Assembly: GCA_037446555.1 (NCBI GenBank)
Contig: JBBIIK010000012.1
Span: 14,626 to 78,625 of the forward strand
Direction: 5' to 3'
Source: JANWVO01 sp037446555
GTDB lineage: Bacteria; Acidobacteriota; Terriglobia; Bryobacterales; Bryobacteraceae
Length of the DNA: 64,000 nucleotides
Both the position numbers and the translations under genes were made by a program. Shown piece by piece: positions 62,039-64,000 of this stretch (position 1 is its first letter; each line of letters begins with the position of its first letter). Below the pieces are notes generated by a model, which saw only the letters and a program-made list of their open reading frames with translations, did no database searches and was not told the origin of the DNA.

Positions 62039-62877
62039 GGGGACAGCCTGATACGGGCAATTGGCCTATTTTTCCAAAGGGACGGAGCGCTCTGACAGTT
62101 TCGCGAAATCCGCCCTCTCACTGTTCCGCCACTCTGGTACCCCGCCTTCTTCGCTTCCGAAGCGGACATCCCTGCGGCAGCATCCTTGCAGGCAGTTCGG
62201 GAAGCTTGGGCCAGCGCACCGCTAGACAGACTCTGAGCCCCGTTGCAATCACAAGAAAGAGGACGCCTCGCGCGGGCTAGCTCTATGCCCCATTCACGTT
62301 TAGATGCCGTCAACCTACTGTAAGACCGGAGGTTGCTCGAATGACCCGATGACCTGAAGGTCTCTGAACGGTCCATCAGTACCCAACTGGCGGAGTTGCT
62401 TCCCCCCTGCCGAAACTTGGGGCTCCATCCGAAACCCATCCGACCCCCTGCCAATTCTCCCTCTCTTGCGATTGGCTGGCAGGCATTCGCACGATCTATT
62501 CCGGGCTCCAGCCCTGCCGCCCCGTCCGGCGCCCCAACGGGCGACACTGGCGATGCCGACGACTCGCCACTGACCACGCCACGGCGTGCAAGGAGAGAAC
62601 CATAAAACCGTCGAAGCCTTCCCCGAATTCGCCAAGGCCGGCTCGCGAGCATTTCTGAAACTGCCAGGCGTAAGTAGCATTTTTCTCATTCTTGACCAAT
62701 GAGTTGCAAAGGAAGAATGGGCAAGGCAAGCAGCACTTGCCCCTTTGGCGCGGTGCCACTGGCCCTTGGAGTTCCGAGCCGAAGACATGCATGGCTGGAG
62801 AGCCGAAAACTGCCAGGAGGACAGAGCGCTCCGTCCCTTTGGGGAAAAACGCCAAATGCCCGTATCAGGCTGTCCCC
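62039..62877. mobile_element. Decayed non-autonomous element bounded by 56-bp inverted repeats
   Basis: 62039-62094 and 62822-62877 are inverted copies of each other, 51 of 56 positions equal by hand alignment, beginning GGGGACAGCCTGATACGGGC and ending GACGGAGCGCTCTG. Weaker similarity continues about 30 bases outside both. The ~730 bases inside hold no intact gene; one plus-strand piece (about 62590-62694) reads EAFPEFAKAGSRAFLKLPGV and ends LILDQ-stop, and looks like the end of a lost protein. The right repeat forms the last codons and stop of the oxyR-type gene. A MITE-like or IS-derived origin is inferred. Confidence 0.6.
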
Positions 62878-63767
62878 TTCGGAAGGAAGAGTGAGTCCCA
62901 GGGGTATTGTTTGAGAAAGCGGATCAGAGTGCGCTGGGCGGGCAGGGCGTGATGGCCGCGCGCGAGGGCGTAGCCGACGCGGCGGACGGCCTGCGGCTCG
63001 AGCGGGAGGAAGCGGCAGCCGCCGTTGCGCCGCGCGGCCGTGGCAGGGACCAGGCTCACGCCGAAGCCGGCTTCCACCAGCGCCAGCAAGCTGTCGAGCT
63101 GATCGGATTCGAACCAGGTCTCGAAGTCGGCGCGCGCCCGGGTGCAAGCCTCCAGAACGTCTTCGCGCAAGCAGTGCCCTTCGCGCAGAAGCAAGAGTTT
63201 CTCGCCCTTGAGCCGCGCCAGCGCCACGGCGCCTGCGCGGGCCATTTCATGCTCCCTGGGCACGGCTGCCAGCAGCGGCTCGCGGAACAGTTCGCTGCAA
63301 ACGATCTCGTCGTGCTTGAGCGGAAGGGCCACCAGAGCCAGGTCCAGTTCGCCCAGGCGCAGCTTCTCGATCAGGCGTTCGGTGACCTGCTCGTGCAGTT
63401 CCAGCGTGATGTCCGGGTACTTCTGCTCGAACTCGCGCACGGCTGGGGCGGCGGCGCCCGGCAACAAGGTGGGGATCACGCCGAGCCGGACACGGCCGCG
63501 CTCCGGGGACTTGCCTGCTTCCACGGCTTGCCGGGCCATCTCCATTTCGCGCAGAACCGCCTCGGCGTGCGGCAGCAGGGCTTCGCCGTGCGCCGTCAGC
63601 CGGACGGCCCTGCCCAGGCGGTCGAACAGCGGCACGCCGAGGTCGTCCTCCAACCGCCGGATCATTTGGGACAGCGACGGTTGGGCGACGCCTTCGGCCT
63701 CGGCCGCCTTGACGAAGCTGCCGGCGCGCGCCACGGCCAGGAAGTACCGCAACTGTTTCGCTTCCAT
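62865..63767 (-). CDS. oxyR: OxyR-type LysR-family redox regulator
   Basis: A 300-residue LysR regulator: helix-turn-helix in the first 60 residues (QLRYFLAVARAGSFVKAAEA, SQMIRRLEDDLGVPLFDR), then the effector domain. Residues 190-208 (KLLLLREGHCLREDVLEAC) align with the redox loop of E. coli OxyR; with the ATG at 63767 as start, the two cysteines fall exactly at 199 and 208, the pair that forms the H2O2-induced disulfide. This supports that start over longer ones. The last ~15 residues (YPWDSLFLPKGTA) are encoded by the inverted-repeat element, so the natural C-terminus was probably altered. Confidence 0.88.
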   Translation of the reverse strand: MEAKQLRYFLAVARAGSFVKAAEAEGVAQPSLSQMIRRLEDDLGVPLFDRLGRAVRLTAHGEALLPHAEAVLREMEMARQAVEAGKSPERGRVRLGVIPTLLPGAAAPAVREFEQKYPDITLELHEQVTERLIEKLRLGELDLALVALPLKHDEIVCSELFREPLLAAVPREHEMARAGAVALARLKGEKLLLLREGHCLREDVLEACTRARADFETWFESDQLDSLLALVEAGFGVSLVPATAARRNGGCRFLPLEPQAVRRVGYALARGHHALPAQRTLIRFLKQYPWDSLFLPKGTA

Positions 63768-63839
63768 GCCCATTTCAGAGGCTACAGGCATCCGGCGGCC
63801 GGAATCAACGCCGGGCCAGGACTTCGGCGCTCGCGAGAA

Positions 63840-63990
63840 CTGAGCCACCTTTGCTCCCCAGATGTGACCCACCATTGCTTCATCTGAGTACCCACTGAAC
63901 TGAACTCTGCTGACCGGCGCGGTGATCTGATGGATCACCGTGGCTGACGCTGGGAAGAGACCGTGCACGATCTGCCGGCGGTGGTTCCGG
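63840..63990. other. Non-coding stretch resembling IS-end sequence
   Basis: Upstream of the oxyR-type gene, the minus strand reads GGTGGGTCACATCTGGGGAG and then AAGGTGGCTCAGTTCT, two related short units of the type seen near the ends of IS21-like elements. No transposase frame is attached within the window, which ends here. The oxyR promoter should lie between this and 63767, but no clear -10/-35 is evident. Confidence 0.25.
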
Positions 63991-64000
63991 CCTGACTCGC

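Noticed and set aside
63774..63968. N-terminal extension of the OxyR-type protein
   Set aside because: The extension is unlike LysR proteins; starting at 63767 puts the cysteines at 199 and 208 as in E. coli OxyR.

Overview
This window is a high-GC, gene-dense piece of a free-living bacterial chromosome. The gene content fits an acidobacterium of the Bryobacter/Solibacter type: a eukaryote-like kinase paired with an ECF-like sigma factor, a two-domain DUF1080 protein, a DUF1680/GH127 glycosidase, a YVTN propeller, a YpdA-type reductase and BamD. The taxonomic guess comes from gene content only. No phage, plasmid, CRISPR array, rRNA or tRNA was seen.

Layout. 1-17.8 kb: 3' part of alaS, ypdA, a membrane glycosyltransferase, fhs, an MscS channel, an aldo/keto reductase, an MFS transporter, a Ca2+/H+ exchanger, an ALDH7-type dehydrogenase, a hemerythrin and small secreted proteins. 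18.0-28.8 kb: a minus-strand operon (rsmB-rpe-bamD-response regulator-yajQ-hydrolase), divergent from a ttcA-like gene, which is followed by a phosphate cluster (DUF47-pit-PhoR-like kinase-Hsp70). This block has the opposite G/C strand bias to its flanks and ends beside a decayed IS1182-like transposase. 28.9-43 kb: a strongly signalled small secreted protein, the sigma factor/kinase pair, a TgpA-type transglutaminase, a GH127-like gene enclosed by diverged direct repeats, DUF1080, tdk, an FkbM methyltransferase and coaX. 43.9-49.7 kb: a lipoprotein, an MBL-fold protein and the overlapping run yebC-ruvC-unknown-TlpA/ResA-like-deoB. 49.8-62 kb: a minus-strand run, consisting of an assimilatory sulfate reduction operon (cysD, cysN, sulfite reductase, precorrin-2 dehydrogenase, cysH, a TauE-like permease, cobA) followed by two large proteins of the 2-hydroxyacyl-CoA dehydratase/activase superfamily. 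62-64 kb: a decayed element with 56-bp inverted repeats, and an OxyR-type regulator.

How the genes work together. The cys operon is a complete route from sulfate to sulfide plus its siroheme supply. It goes through APS directly: CysH carries the iron-sulfur cysteines of APS reductases, and the APS kinase domain at the end of CysN has lost its P-loop and is truncated. OxyR (Cys199/Cys208), YpdA and the thioredoxin-like protein suggest attention to thiol redox balance. The phosphate genes form a low-affinity uptake unit with its own histidine kinase.

The points most worth a second look are the degenerate APS kinase domain, the repeat-flanked GH127 gene with two pseudogene fragments, the skew-reversed 11-kb block, the inverted-repeat element between oxyR and the cys promoter, and the paired activase/dehydratase proteins of unknown substrate.
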